Made by a program: the position numbers and the translations under genes. From positions 2,542,001 to 2,606,000 of the forward strand of contig CP099418.1 of assembly GCA_024114885.1 (NCBI GenBank): a stretch of DNA of 64,000 nucleotides, in the 5' to 3' direction. The stretch is from Septoria linicola (Eukaryota; Ascomycota; Dothideomycetes; Mycosphaerellales; Mycosphaerellaceae). Within the stretch, counting starts at the first letter, position 1. Every line of letters starts with the position of its first letter. The notes below the pieces were generated by a model. The model saw only the letters and a list, made by a program, of their open reading frames with translations. It was not told the DNA's origin and made no database searches. Below, piece by piece: positions 10,609 to 20,477 of the stretch.

Positions 10609-11045
10609 TCATGAACGCCTCGCTGACATATTTCGTAGAGTAAGACAATCCTCCTCCACTCCAGTCGCCACGAAGAGATGATCGTGGTAAAATCCACTGA
10701 CCGGGTTGCTCTTATCTTCAATTGGGAAGCTAGCTCTGATGTAATGGCAGCCAGAAACCCGACAGCTTCCAGGCGGGAGTGGACGTTGAGTGTAATCTGT
10801 CGACATTCAAGGGAATGCTCGAGTTGTTGAGCAATTGCGGCAGATTTGGGCAGGATAAAAGTCCATGCTTCTGCTTCTGGGAAAAGCATCTTGATGTTCA
10901 AGTCCTTATATTTGGCAATCAGATTCGATATATCAGTACTGCCCAGAGCCACTCTTGCAAAGACGTAGACTCCTTCTTCAAGAACTGGGTTCATTGACTT
11001 GATCAAGTCGTCGAGATTAGTGCCGCCCGGCATTTCGATGATCAT
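10609..11045 (-). CDS. ACT-domain protein (DUF2241/ACT_3-like), frame broken once
   Basis: Resembles small two-ACT-fold proteins (about 140 aa) found in bacteria and fungi. Their role is probably small-ligand sensing; no reaction is known to me. The N-terminal half has GGTNLDDLIKSMNPVLEEG, then YVFARV, and an FPEAEAWTFILP segment. The second half begins ITLNVHSRLEAVGFLAA. The family then expects a GFYHDHLFV motif; this is present but one frame over, so a base is missing around 10709-10714, between LASQLKI and NPVSGF. With that base the chain would be about 144 residues ending at 10609. I chose the ATG at 11045. It is either a pseudogene or has the same kind of sequence error as the neighbouring tryptophan synthase gene. 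Confidence 0.7.
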
Positions 11046-11666
11046 CTCGTTCTGTAACTTGTTCTCCTTGGTGATTCGTGGTGCTCAGCTCAGCAGACGG
11101 TCGAGAGATGAAGTAGTGTTCTGTGGCTATCACGTCTGTAGGCGACTATACTCCTTACCGCTGCATACATATGATATTATTGCATTACGAAATTTCCTCT
11201 AACTTGTCAACAGGGCGTGCGGCTCTGCGCGGTATCGATGCCTGATGATGAAGCCCACATGGCTGTACCCTGTCAGCCTTACTCGGCATGACTTCGTGTC
11301 TTCAACCACAACTCCAGCAGCAGCTCAGGAACACAACGTTTGCCGTGGCCGAACACGGCAGGAGTACACGCAGCCGCCAATGGAGCCATCTTGGGCAATC
11401 TGTTGGTCTGCTGCACAGTGGACCACACTCCTCCACACCTTTACCCCTCCCCAGTGGCTTCGAAGTCTGGAGCTCCATTGACGGTTCGTCCCCACGCACC
11501 GAGGTCTTCGCTCGTCACCAGACCCCATAAGATATGCAGACGAGTCGTGTTTCGCGATGGATTAAAAGATAAGTTGGAGCTTCCTTGAGGTTTCTTTCCG
11601 CGTCTCCATCGCACAACGATTTCCTCTACGATCAATACTGACTAGTAGCATCGATCAAAGCCCAAT
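11046..11666. other. Divergent promoter region, ACT gene / alcohol dehydrogenase
   Basis: A 621-bp gap between two divergent starts. Short open frames overlap each other on both strands and look random. I see no clear regulatory word or repeat. Confidence 0.45.
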
Positions 11667-13015
11667 ATGGCAGCTCCAGAAATTCCAAAGAAGTACAAGG
11701 CCGTCATCTACGATGAGCCGGGCAAGATCTCTACAAAAGTCGTCGAGCTCGACACTCCCGAGCCAGGTCCAGGTGAAGTCCTAGTCAACTTGACGCACAG
11801 CGGAGTGTGCCACAGTAAGTGAACTCGGGCCAGAAGGCATCTCTCTTCACTTACGAGTCTCTGCTTGTTCTGCCGATGCTGTGGCATGTTACACCTCGAT
11901 CAATGTGACAATGTTGTGAAGGCACTGCTGAGACAATGCTGACCTTCGACGTGCTACTTTCTAGGTGATCTCGGCGTAATGACCAACAGGTGGGCTGGTC
12001 TCCCAGCTCCAACACAGCCCGGTCAGGTCGGCGGACACGAAGGCGTTGGCAAAGTAGTAAAGTTGGGACCCGGCACCGAGAACAGCACAGTCAAGGTTGG
12101 AGATCGCGTAGGCATCAAATGGATCAGCGCAATCTGTGATTCCTGCCCAGCTTGCCATGCTGGCCATGACGGTGTCTGCTTCAACCAGAAGGTGTCTGGC
12201 TACTACACTCCTGGAACCTTTCAGCAATACGTTCTAGGTCCCGCAAGGTATGCATCTTTCGTATCTTCAATATGCCGAGAGTGGTATAGACTGACACGAA
12301 TCGTTCTGCAACAGCTATGTCACACCAATCCCGGACTCGCTTCCTTCGGATGCAGCAGCTCCCATGCTCTGCGCCGGTGTCACCGTATATTCGGCTCTGC
12401 GAAAGTCAGGCGCTCAAGCAGGAGACTGGATTGCTATCCTTGGTGCCGGAGGTGGTTTGGGACATTTGGCCACGCAGATCGCCTCGCGAGGCATGGGTAT
12501 TCGGGTCATTGGTATCGATGCCGGCAGCAAGAAAGAGCTTGCTACAGAGTGCGGAGCCGAGGTCTTCATTGACCACACACAAGGCAAGGCTGAGGAAGAG
12601 GTCAAGGCTGCTACTGGAGGCCTTGGTGTCCAAGCTGTGTTGGTGCTCACGGCTGCCAATGCCGCCTATGCAAGGTGAGGACCGCACAGATCACACTAAT
12701 CGTTCGATGACTGACAATTGACCTAGCTCGATGGGCATGCTGAAGTTTGGAGGAACCACTGTTTGCGTTGGTCTGCCAGAGGGTGAACTCAAGGCTATTG
12801 CCACTGCCTTCCCACAATTCCTGGTTGCAAAGGCTCAAAGCATAGTTGGTGTTGCTGTCGGTGACCGTAAGGAGGCTATTGAGACGCTCCAATTCGCGGA
12901 ACGAGGCCTTGTCAAGACTCACTTCACGACTGCGAAGCCAGAAGATCTTACAAGCATCTTTGAGAAGATGGACAAGGGTGAGATCAATGGTCGTGTTGTG
13001 CTAGATTTGTCGTAG
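11667..13015 (+). CDS. Zinc-dependent alcohol dehydrogenase, fungal ADH1 type
   Basis: Cytosolic NAD-dependent medium-chain alcohol dehydrogenase interconverting ethanol-like alcohols and aldehydes. Four exons, 11667..11814, 11965..12247, 12315..12674 and 12727..13015 (359 aa, normal length). Catalytic zinc ligands are C48 (SGVCHSDLG) and H74-E75 (GGHEGVG), with the third ligand in PMLCAGVTVY. Structural zinc cysteines are C107, C110, C113 and C121. The nucleotide-binding motif is GAGGGLG. The GKISTKVVELDTPEPGPGEV N-terminus is typical of fungal ADH1-like enzymes. It is the first of three different zinc dehydrogenases in 5 kb. Introns are 150, 67 and 52 bp, all GT-AG and consistent with the protein frame. 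Confidence 0.93.
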
Positions 13016-13329
13016 ATGTTAGATGTTGTAAATCATCCTAGTGACACTACGCAGTCTTATACATTTTGATCGCACCAATCACTTCATCTATCATGGAAGC
13101 AAGGAGTTTTGGGAATGTGGGTCTCCGTACAATTTTTCTAGGTACGCTGCAAGGGGCCGACTACACCTGCAGGCGGTCATGCCATCAGTGTCAAAGAGTC
13201 TTTGTCCTGGGTCTCTATTTAGTATGCAGGTTTGGACAGATTAGAAGGAGTATGTAGGAATACTGAATACGCGTAACGTGTTTCGTCATCATGAGAGTTC
13301 AACGTAGCTGACATTATCTCTTACTACGT
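13016..13329. other. Convergent intergenic region
   Basis: A 314-bp gap between the 3' ends of two dehydrogenase genes. No coding or repeat signal seen. Confidence 0.5.
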
Positions 13330-14522
13330 CTAATCACGCTTACCAAAGACGCTGTCGTAGTTGGTAAGGACATAGCGGTAGCGTACTGTGTTGTCTGAAA
13401 CACCCTTGACGGCCTCTGCACAGCCGGCCTCCGAGATATCTACCTTCTTGATCCACGACTTGATGTTCTGCTTGGAGGCGAGGTCGAACATGGCAAGCAT
13501 CTCTGGACGGTTACCAATGTGCGAAGCGCCGATGTAGCACCCATTAGGCGCGAAGTCCTGCGCGGAAATCTCTGGAAGGGGGTGATCACCAAGACCAACA
13601 TTGTGGAAACGGCCCATAACCTTCATGGTGCCAAAGTAGTCCTTCAGGTTGAACTTGTGTGTCGCATCGGCGCAGTTCAAGACTATCACATCGGTCAGCT
13701 TGAACTCCTACACGTCCACCTCTGTCTGTACTCACTGAAGTCAAATGTGAACGCGTATGGCTCGTGCCACTTCTCCTCATTTGTGCAGATGAAGTGCTTC
13801 GCGCCCATCTTCAATGCATCCTCCTTTTTGTTTGGGCTGTGAGACAACACGTACACCTCAGCTCCAAGGGCAGCGGCCCACAAGACTGCAAAATGGCCCA
13901 GACCTCCAAGACCGACGATGGCAACCTTCTTGCCAGGACCGGCTCCTAAGCGTACAAGTGGGGAGTACACCGTGAGGCCGGCGCAAAGCATAGGTGCTGC
14001 TATCTCGCTCTCGATGTTGTCTGGGATCTTGAACGTGAAGTACTCGTGAGCACGGATGTGGGAGGCGTAGCCACCCTGCGAGATCGTCCCGTCAACGGGC
14101 CATGGGGCACCATATGTATCAACCATGTTGGGGCAGTAGTTCTCCTGGTCGGCCTTGCAGTTTCCACAAGTCAAGTCTGCGCCAATCTGTGCGCCAACAC
14201 CGACACGGTCGCCGACCTTGATTGTCTTGACGTCCTTGCCGACCTTGATAGCCTTTCCCACGACCTATCACATAAGATTAGAGTTTGAAGGCCTATGTGA
14301 TCGAGGATCTCTTACCTCGTGGCCAACACAGATTGGTAGAGGGCACTCTCCCCAGCCACCGTTAATTGTGTGAACATCGGAACCGCAAACACCACAGCAC
14401 TCAATGGCGATGTCGATGTCGCGGTCCTCAAACTGCTTGAGCTTGAACTCCTTCTTCTCAAACTCTGTCCACTTCTTCTGATCAGAGATCATAAATCCCT
14501 CGGCGGTATCTGGATAGACCAT
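13330..14522 (-). CDS. NADP-type alcohol dehydrogenase (Adh6/cinnamyl-alcohol family)
   Basis: Medium-chain zinc dehydrogenase close to yeast Adh6/Adh7 and plant cinnamyl-alcohol dehydrogenases, which reduce many aliphatic and aromatic aldehydes with NADPH. Exons on the minus strand are 14316..14522, 13736..14264 and 13330..13682 (362 aa); introns are 51 and 53 bp. Catalytic zinc ligands are C46 (CGVCGSDVH) and H68-E69 (VGHE). Structural cysteines are in CGNCKADQENYC, and the Rossmann motif is GLGGLG. For intron 2, the acceptor GATAG gives FDFILNCADATHKF, which fits the family better than an upstream acceptor would. TATAAGAG lies 91-98 bp upstream of the ATG. Cofactor preference is inferred from family. 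Confidence 0.92.
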
Positions 14523-15354
14523 GTTTGCGGTATGTGAATGCGAATTTGGTGAAGTAATTTGGTTCGGAGTGATGTTAGGGAGAAGTCTTGGTCTACGTCT
14601 CCGGCTGGCCAGCTCTTATATGCTCAACGCGTTGTCGGAAAAATGTGCAGACGTGCAGCTGCAGCCAAGTGACGTCGTCAATCGTCAACCATATTGATCG
14701 CACTGCCGCTCAACCACCATTGCAGGCGAGTCTTTCAGAACTTCAGCTGAATGACGTTGCGTGGATGTTGACCGTGTACACAAGGCCATTTTGTTATCGA
14801 TGACTATGCGCTCGAGAAGTATAGACTACTCTGTTGCGTGCGATCTGCGTTCTGTTCGAGCCTCATGATCTCGGGCTAGCAGTGTCCGGAGGGGTATTTT
14901 GGGCCCCCAACCTCATCTTGGCTTCAAGCGTGGATGCGTGGGTCTTGACAGGGTCTCGCAGCTGGGGCCGCTGACTTCCGACATGGACCCCAGTGTGTGT
15001 TATACTTCGACTCCAGCAGTCCGGTGACGAATTCACTCTAGATGGTAATCTGTGCTTCAAGCGTCCAGTGAGGGACTTGATGCGAGCTCGAAGATTCGGC
15101 CTGTCAGGCCATGTGGCAGATTTCGCTTACCCCTCATCCGATACCCCGCTACCGTGTGCCATGGTGAACAGATCCGCTTCCAGGAAGATGAGATGCTTTA
15201 CGGAAATCCGTAAAAGGGAAACCGCGGATACCAATGTGCCTGTCGCTTGCCATGATATCAGGTAAGGCATGCCATCACGGGGTGTGCTTCGTCTCTTGTC
15301 TCTGTTCTTACTCCACTCCATGCCAGAGAGTCCTGCAATAAGTCAAGATCAAAC
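14523..15354. other. Divergent promoter region between two dehydrogenases
   Basis: An 832-bp gap between the Adh6-like and butanediol-dehydrogenase-like genes. It has a TATA box near the former. No gene seen. Confidence 0.5.
14613..14620 (-). promoter_or_regulatory. TATA box TATAAGAG
   Basis: TATAAGAG on the minus strand, 91-98 bp upstream of the Adh6-like start codon. The same octamer precedes the P450 at 62548. It suggests a regulated, TATA-driven promoter. Confidence 0.45.
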
Positions 15355-16628
15355 ATGTCTCATCACGCTACAACGCAAGATAGCACTCTCGACCATGCCA
15401 CCGAGAATAAGCCTGCAGCTGAAAGTGGCAAGACCATGAAAGCCGTGCGGTTTCACGCCAAGGAAGATTTGCGATTCGAAGATATTCCAGAGCCTGTTTG
15501 CGGGCCAGGTCAAGTCAAGGTCAAGCCGGCATGGTGGTAAGCTTCCAATCAATCAAGCCATTGAACAACAGCCAAGTCTCAATAATTCATTAGTGGCATC
15601 TGTGGCAGCGATCTGCACGAGTACATAGGCGGACCATCTCTCTGCCCCGAGGACAAGCCGCATCCGATCACTGGAGAAACAGTACCCTTAACATTCGGCC
15701 ACGAGTTCGCTGGTGTGATTGAAGAAGTCGGCGAAGGCGTCTCGGAGAAATTCAAGGTAGGCAGTAGAGTAGTCGTGGCGCCCATCATATACGATGGAGA
15801 TTGCGGTGCCTGTTCGGAAGGTCTCGTCAACTGCTGCTGGAAAAATGGTTTCATAGGTCTCAGCGGCTGGGGAGGCGGGCTTGCTGAGCACATTGTCGTG
15901 CCAGAATACACTTTGTACAACTGCCCAGATAATGTGGGACTCGATGTTGCTGCCCTTGTCGAGCCATTGGCAGTCGGATGGCACGCGGTTGAATCATCAC
16001 CATTCAAGCGAACGGATTCCTGCTTGATTCTGGGCGGTGGACCCATCGGACTGGCCGTCATCCAAGCACTGCGAGCAAGAGGCTGTCCTCAGATTATCGT
16101 CTCTGAGGTGTCCGGCATGCGCAAAGAGTTCGCCAAGGACTTCGGCGCACATACAGTCCTCGATCCGACAAAGGTATGTTTTCACAAAAACCTGCGCTCA
16201 ATTCGGCCCCATACTAATTTGTATGGACAAAGGACGACATCGTGGCTGAGTGTCTTAAGTTGACAAATAATCGTGGCGTTGATGTGACGTTCGATGCAGC
16301 TGGCGTTCAGGCTGGTCTTGATCAAGCAGTGAATTCCCTAAAAGCCCGTGGTACTCATGTCAACATTGCAATTTGGGAGAAGCGCTGCTCAATCTTCCCG
16401 AATGATCTAGTGTTCAAGGAAAGAAGATACCTTGGAGTTGCGACCTACGTCAAATCCGACTTCCAAGCAGTGATTGATGCCTTGTCTGATGGCCGTTTAG
16501 ACAATGCAAAGAAGATGATCACGAAACGAATCGAGCTGAACGAGGTGCTCGAGGAGGGCTTCATGACCTTGATCAATGACAAGGAGAGGCAGGTGAAAGT
16601 GCTTGTGAAGGGTAGTGGAGAAATTTGA
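15355..16628 (+). CDS. Zinc-dependent 2,3-butanediol/sorbitol-type dehydrogenase
   Basis: NAD-dependent polyol or butanediol dehydrogenase (Bdh1-like). Three exons, 15355..15536, 15594..16173 and 16233..16628 (385 aa). The catalytic cysteine lies in WCGICGSDLHEY, split by intron 1. TFGHEFAG supplies His-Glu. A structural-zinc lobe contains CGACSEGLVNCC. The Rossmann motif is GGGPIG. The PSLCPEDKPHPITGETVPLTFGHE insert is characteristic of fungal Bdh1-like enzymes. Introns are 57 and 59 bp. Substrate is inferred from family; L-threonine or xylitol-type activity is not excluded. The N-terminal 25 residues are polar and do not look like a targeting signal. Confidence 0.92.
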
Positions 16629-17567
16629 AAACTGGACTATGGTGTGCTGCGTTGCGTAGTCGCATGCTATATGCCTGCCGGGAAGTGCTCGGCCATCAAT
16701 GTCTTCGGTCCTGTATAGACCGATCTCTATGACGACTTCGCCAGTACAGAATACGCATGCTGTTTTCAGCTCTGGAAGAGTCCAGAGGTGTCTTGATCTT
16801 GTTCAAGATATGCGCGATGATGGCAGCGACAGTAGCAGTAGCAGCAGAGGTTCCGTTCAGTAATCAGTAGTAGCAGATGAGCAATGTTGTGATGGTTGGC
16901 GGAAGAGCCCGCAAATACATTGAGAGATATCCGTGCACTCGCAATCTCCTCCATCGTTGGCCTCAAACTCTCGCAATCACACACACACCGCACGAGGAAC
17001 CTCAACGACTGCCCATCGGCCGTCGCGCAGAAATCGGCGTTACGAGAGAGATGGCGCTTGCACTGAAAGCAAGAATAACGTGAACTCTCGTGCATTCTGC
17101 TTTTCCCACTCTCGTCAGAACGCAGCGCCCCGATCTGGACAAAGCAAACTAGAACAAGCGCTACAACGTGTCGCAGCACCATCGATCGTGCAGACACGCA
17201 AGATGATGTCTTGCGAAGCTTGCGAAGCAGCATGCTGGCTGCTGCACCACGTCATTTGCTTGTGCTCTGCCAAGGTCAAGGTGACAAGGTCGGCGGACCG
17301 TTCTCGGTGGCGCTGCTTGTCGATGATTGAGTTTGGGGCAAATCCTGACTCCAGCAGGTCCACAGCGCCGCCGCCAATAATCAAAACCGGCAGTGTGACG
17401 ACTAAGCCACAGCAAAATGCAGATCTGCTTTGTGACGTTGTTGAGCCACACGACTCCTACATAGCCCTGCGCTTTTCCTTGCATTTGCGCAACGCATTGC
17501 ACTCTCCTACTCTCTTCACGTTCTCGCATTCTGCTGAATCTCAAGTCCACATCACAGCACAGTCAAC
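16629..17567. other. Intergenic region, MARVEL gene promoter
   Basis: A 939-bp gap upstream of the membrane protein gene. Overlapping short frames on both strands have no family features. A short AGCAGTAGC-like triplet run lies near 16830-16875. No gene seen. Confidence 0.45.
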
Positions 17568-18500
17568 ATGGCGCTCATCAAGGGAGGCTTCCTCCGCATC
17601 TTCCAGACTTTCCTCTACCTGCTGGCATTTCTATGCTCTGCAGTGATTCTGGGAATCTTCAGCTACCTGCTTGCGACCATCGCCGATAGAAATGCGCCCA
17701 TCATGACTTGGGTCAAGGCTGTCGAAGGCATCTCAGGCGCCGCAGTCCTCTACACCATCGCCGCTGTCGTGCTTACCTGCTGCTTGGGCGGTGTCAAGGT
17801 CTTCGCGTTCCTTGGAATAGTGAGTACAACGATGAGACGCGTCTGAGCGGATCGTGGCTAACATGCAATAGCTCCTCGACATTGCCTTCGTTGGCGGCAT
17901 GATCGCGATTGCTGTCCTCACTCGACACGCGACTAGATCTTGCACGGGAGTTGTCACCACTCCTCTTGGAACGTTCCCCGCGCTGAGCACATCTGATGGC
18001 TTCGGCGGCGAGATCACCTATCAAGTCAGCCAGCGCACCGCTTGCCGTCTTCAGAAGGCCTGCTTCGCTGTCGCCGTCATTGGTGCTTTCCTCTTCCTCG
18101 TTACTGCGGGTATGCAGCTCGTGCTCATCAAGCACCACCAAAAGGAGAAGAGATATGGTCCAAGCCCAAAGGTAGGTTGATGCGGTAGAAGGCAAAGAAA
18201 CAAAACACTGACACGTTCCAGAACAATTACACATCAGGCTTTGGCAAGAAGAAGTTCTGGCAACGTAAGCCAAAGAACACCACACGCGATGCTGAAATGG
18301 CTGGTGGAGCTGGCGGTCTTGCCGTCCCTGCTCATCACGACAATCGCGCTAGCTACGAGACTGGCACGACTGTTGGTCACAACGCGGCACTGCACGACAA
18401 GACGACCGAGCCAGCCACGTCTCACTCTGGCTACTATACGCAGCCCCAGGGAACTGGAGTGAACCCGTACGGCACCACAGGCACCGCAACAAACTATTGA
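17568..18500 (+). CDS. MARVEL-like four-transmembrane protein
   Basis: Predicted plasma-membrane or endomembrane protein of 276 aa. Exons are 17568..17819, 17872..18171 and 18222..18500; introns are 52 and 50 bp. Hydrophobic helices lie at about 11-35, 50-75, 83-102 and 150-175. The loop between helices 3 and 4 contains a Cys and the sequence TRSCTGVVTT; the basic-to-polar tail after 180 (HHQKEKRYG onward) is Gly/Thr/His-rich and should be cytosolic. The layout matches fungal MARVEL-domain proteins related to Nce102/Sur7-type organisers. The exact relationship is uncertain and no function beyond membrane organisation is implied. The ATG context is CAACATGG. Confidence 0.8.
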
Positions 18501-18925
18501 GCGCGTATGATGAAGAACAATACCATTGAAATGACTTTGAGAAGCACTATAATACCCCAGAACACGCCACAAATCGCGTTGCGCAAAGCGCCGTGCCATG
18601 ATAGTCCAGAGACGATACCCATGTAATGTTTTAATGCAAATAATGAACGATCCCCATCTGAGAACAATTCCACATTCACGAACTCAATTGAGAACTCATG
18701 AGCGACCCCCACTGCGCAATTCAGCGATATCCTGTACTGCATTCAGTTGCTGGCTTCGTAATGCAGACTTCTGAGGGTGACCTGCCGGTGACCTGACCAA
18801 GAAGATGCCGCAAACTATATTCAGCGGCTCAAATAATCGCCAGTTGCGCTTAGAATGCCTCAGCTGTCGTGTTGGCTGTTGGGATGACATCTTGCCCCTT
18901 GATATGACCGGCCCTCACACCGCAT
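18501..18925. other. Convergent intergenic region
   Basis: A 425-bp gap between the 3' ends of the MARVEL-like and tetraspanin-like genes. Nothing recognisable. Confidence 0.5.
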
Positions 18926-19886
18926 CTATTCCTGAGCCCATTCGTTGCCTTGCTCGGGCAAGACACGGCCTCGTCTGCCAGATTCCACATGCGTCGCAAG
19001 ATCCGAGTCCTTGTTGAGTCTGTTGACCTCCTGTCGCAGGCTATCATCATCGGCTTGTTGCTCAACGTCGCGATAAGTGATTGCTGGTCGTGGACGTGTC
19101 TCTATGTTGCTGTTCTCGTTGGGTAAGCGTATCGTAGACGGTAGCCAGCTGGACTCGGAACTGGGCACGAGGAAGAGTGCAACCTGCGCGGTCACATCCA
19201 TTAGCATCGACTATGACAAAGGTATCGCAATGTTGTTACCTTCCACAGAAACACGCCCAACGGCACCACAAGAAGCATGACTAGAAGTATCGTTAGCGGT
19301 ATTTTCAAACGTGAGTTAGTATATGGATGAAAGTCTCACTGGCCACTTTTCTTTCCTCACTTCTCCAGGGCTCCAAGCACGCCCGGTCACGATCGAATCG
19401 CACAGCGCACGTATCAGCACCGCTACCCTTCTGAGGGAATGGCCAGGACATGTCGCGTGTACTCGCGAACCCACAGCATTGCAAGGTTTCCTGAATCGCA
19501 CGGATATGGCTCGAGTCTTTGGCCCGGTATAAGTTTTGCCATCGATCGTGAAGCGGACACCACAGACCTCCCAGTGGAGCTATATGAGTCCCCGAGAGCG
19601 TTGCGAGCACGGTTTCGTAGATGAGGAATACTGCTGTGATTGCTTGAAAGGTCTTCGAGTACTGAAGCTCGCCTTTTGCTTGGAGGCTGGTTTGGAAGGA
19701 TATTAGTGTTTCCAGGGCAATACCAGCCAATGCCGGAAGGGCGAGTGTGAAGGCTGACTGGACGTTCGGAATGGGGAGGGAAAGCGAGTTTGTACGATGC
19801 AACGCGTATGCCGCAAGTGCAGTGAGAAGCACCAGGTAGATAGTGCTAATGGTCGTGATGATTTGCCGCGAGGAAAAGCGAGGCAT
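18926..19886 (-). CDS. Tetraspanin-like membrane protein (fungal Tsp3 type)
   Basis: Four-helix membrane protein of 281 aa. Minus-strand exons are 19340..19886, 19240..19280 (41 nt) and 18926..19183; introns are 59 bp (with a TACTAAC branch site) and 56 bp. Helices lie at about 10-28, 43-62, 83-103 and, after the joins, 183-202 (IMLLVVPLGVFLWK plus VALFLV). The large extracellular loop between helices 3 and 4 has the tetraspanin hallmark CCG (LQCCGF) and further cysteines. The C-terminal tail is polar and charged. Family Tsp3 is suggested by length and the single CCG; fungal tetraspanins act in appressorium or membrane organisation, but the role here is unknown. Joining the small middle exon is required to complete helix 4. 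Confidence 0.75.
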
Positions 19887-20477
19887 GACTTGTTCGTCTG
19901 GAGTGGTCTCGTGTACCGGTCAATGGGTCAGATCTGGAAGACGGTTTAGCACTATGCTTCGCAGTCAGCAGCTAGGCAAGTGTTTGCTCCCGGTCGCGCG
20001 AGAACCTGCTGCGAAAACGACAGAACTGGATAGAAAGATGGCTGACACCTCGAAGCATCGTATTTTATGCGCCATGGAAAGCACCATGTTATCGACATGT
20101 CATGCACACAAGAGCCTGCACCTGACGCTGACGGTTCATGCACCGTGGAATCCGTCTATCGGCGGGGTAGATACTTGTCTACATGCCTGCGTGCTGCTTG
20201 TGTCGACTAAAGTGTCGTGCGGTGTTTTAGGACTATCTGTATCGGTGATGCGATCCAGATCCTGGAGAATACGGGGCCTTGAATGGCTGTGGTTGGTTCC
20301 CGAGTCGGCAAAGGCTTGAGCTCTTGAGACCTTCCCTGCTTGAGCTTCTGAACTGCATGATATGTGGCCGGGGCTGAGTCCGCTAATGTAGCTTGCAGCA
20401 GCCATCTGCAGCATGCGTGAATCAGTATCTTTTGAAGCACATGCAGGTCAGCGCCAGTTGGGAAAGTTCGCAGTTGT
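19887..20477. other. Intergenic region, tetraspanin promoter
   Basis: A 591-bp gap between the tetraspanin start and the 3' end of Med16. No gene or repeat seen. Confidence 0.45.

Noticed and set aside
13683..13735. Upstream GTGTAG acceptor for intron 2 of the Adh6-like gene
   Set aside because: It would break the frame; the GATAG acceptor gives the family-like FDFILNCADA.
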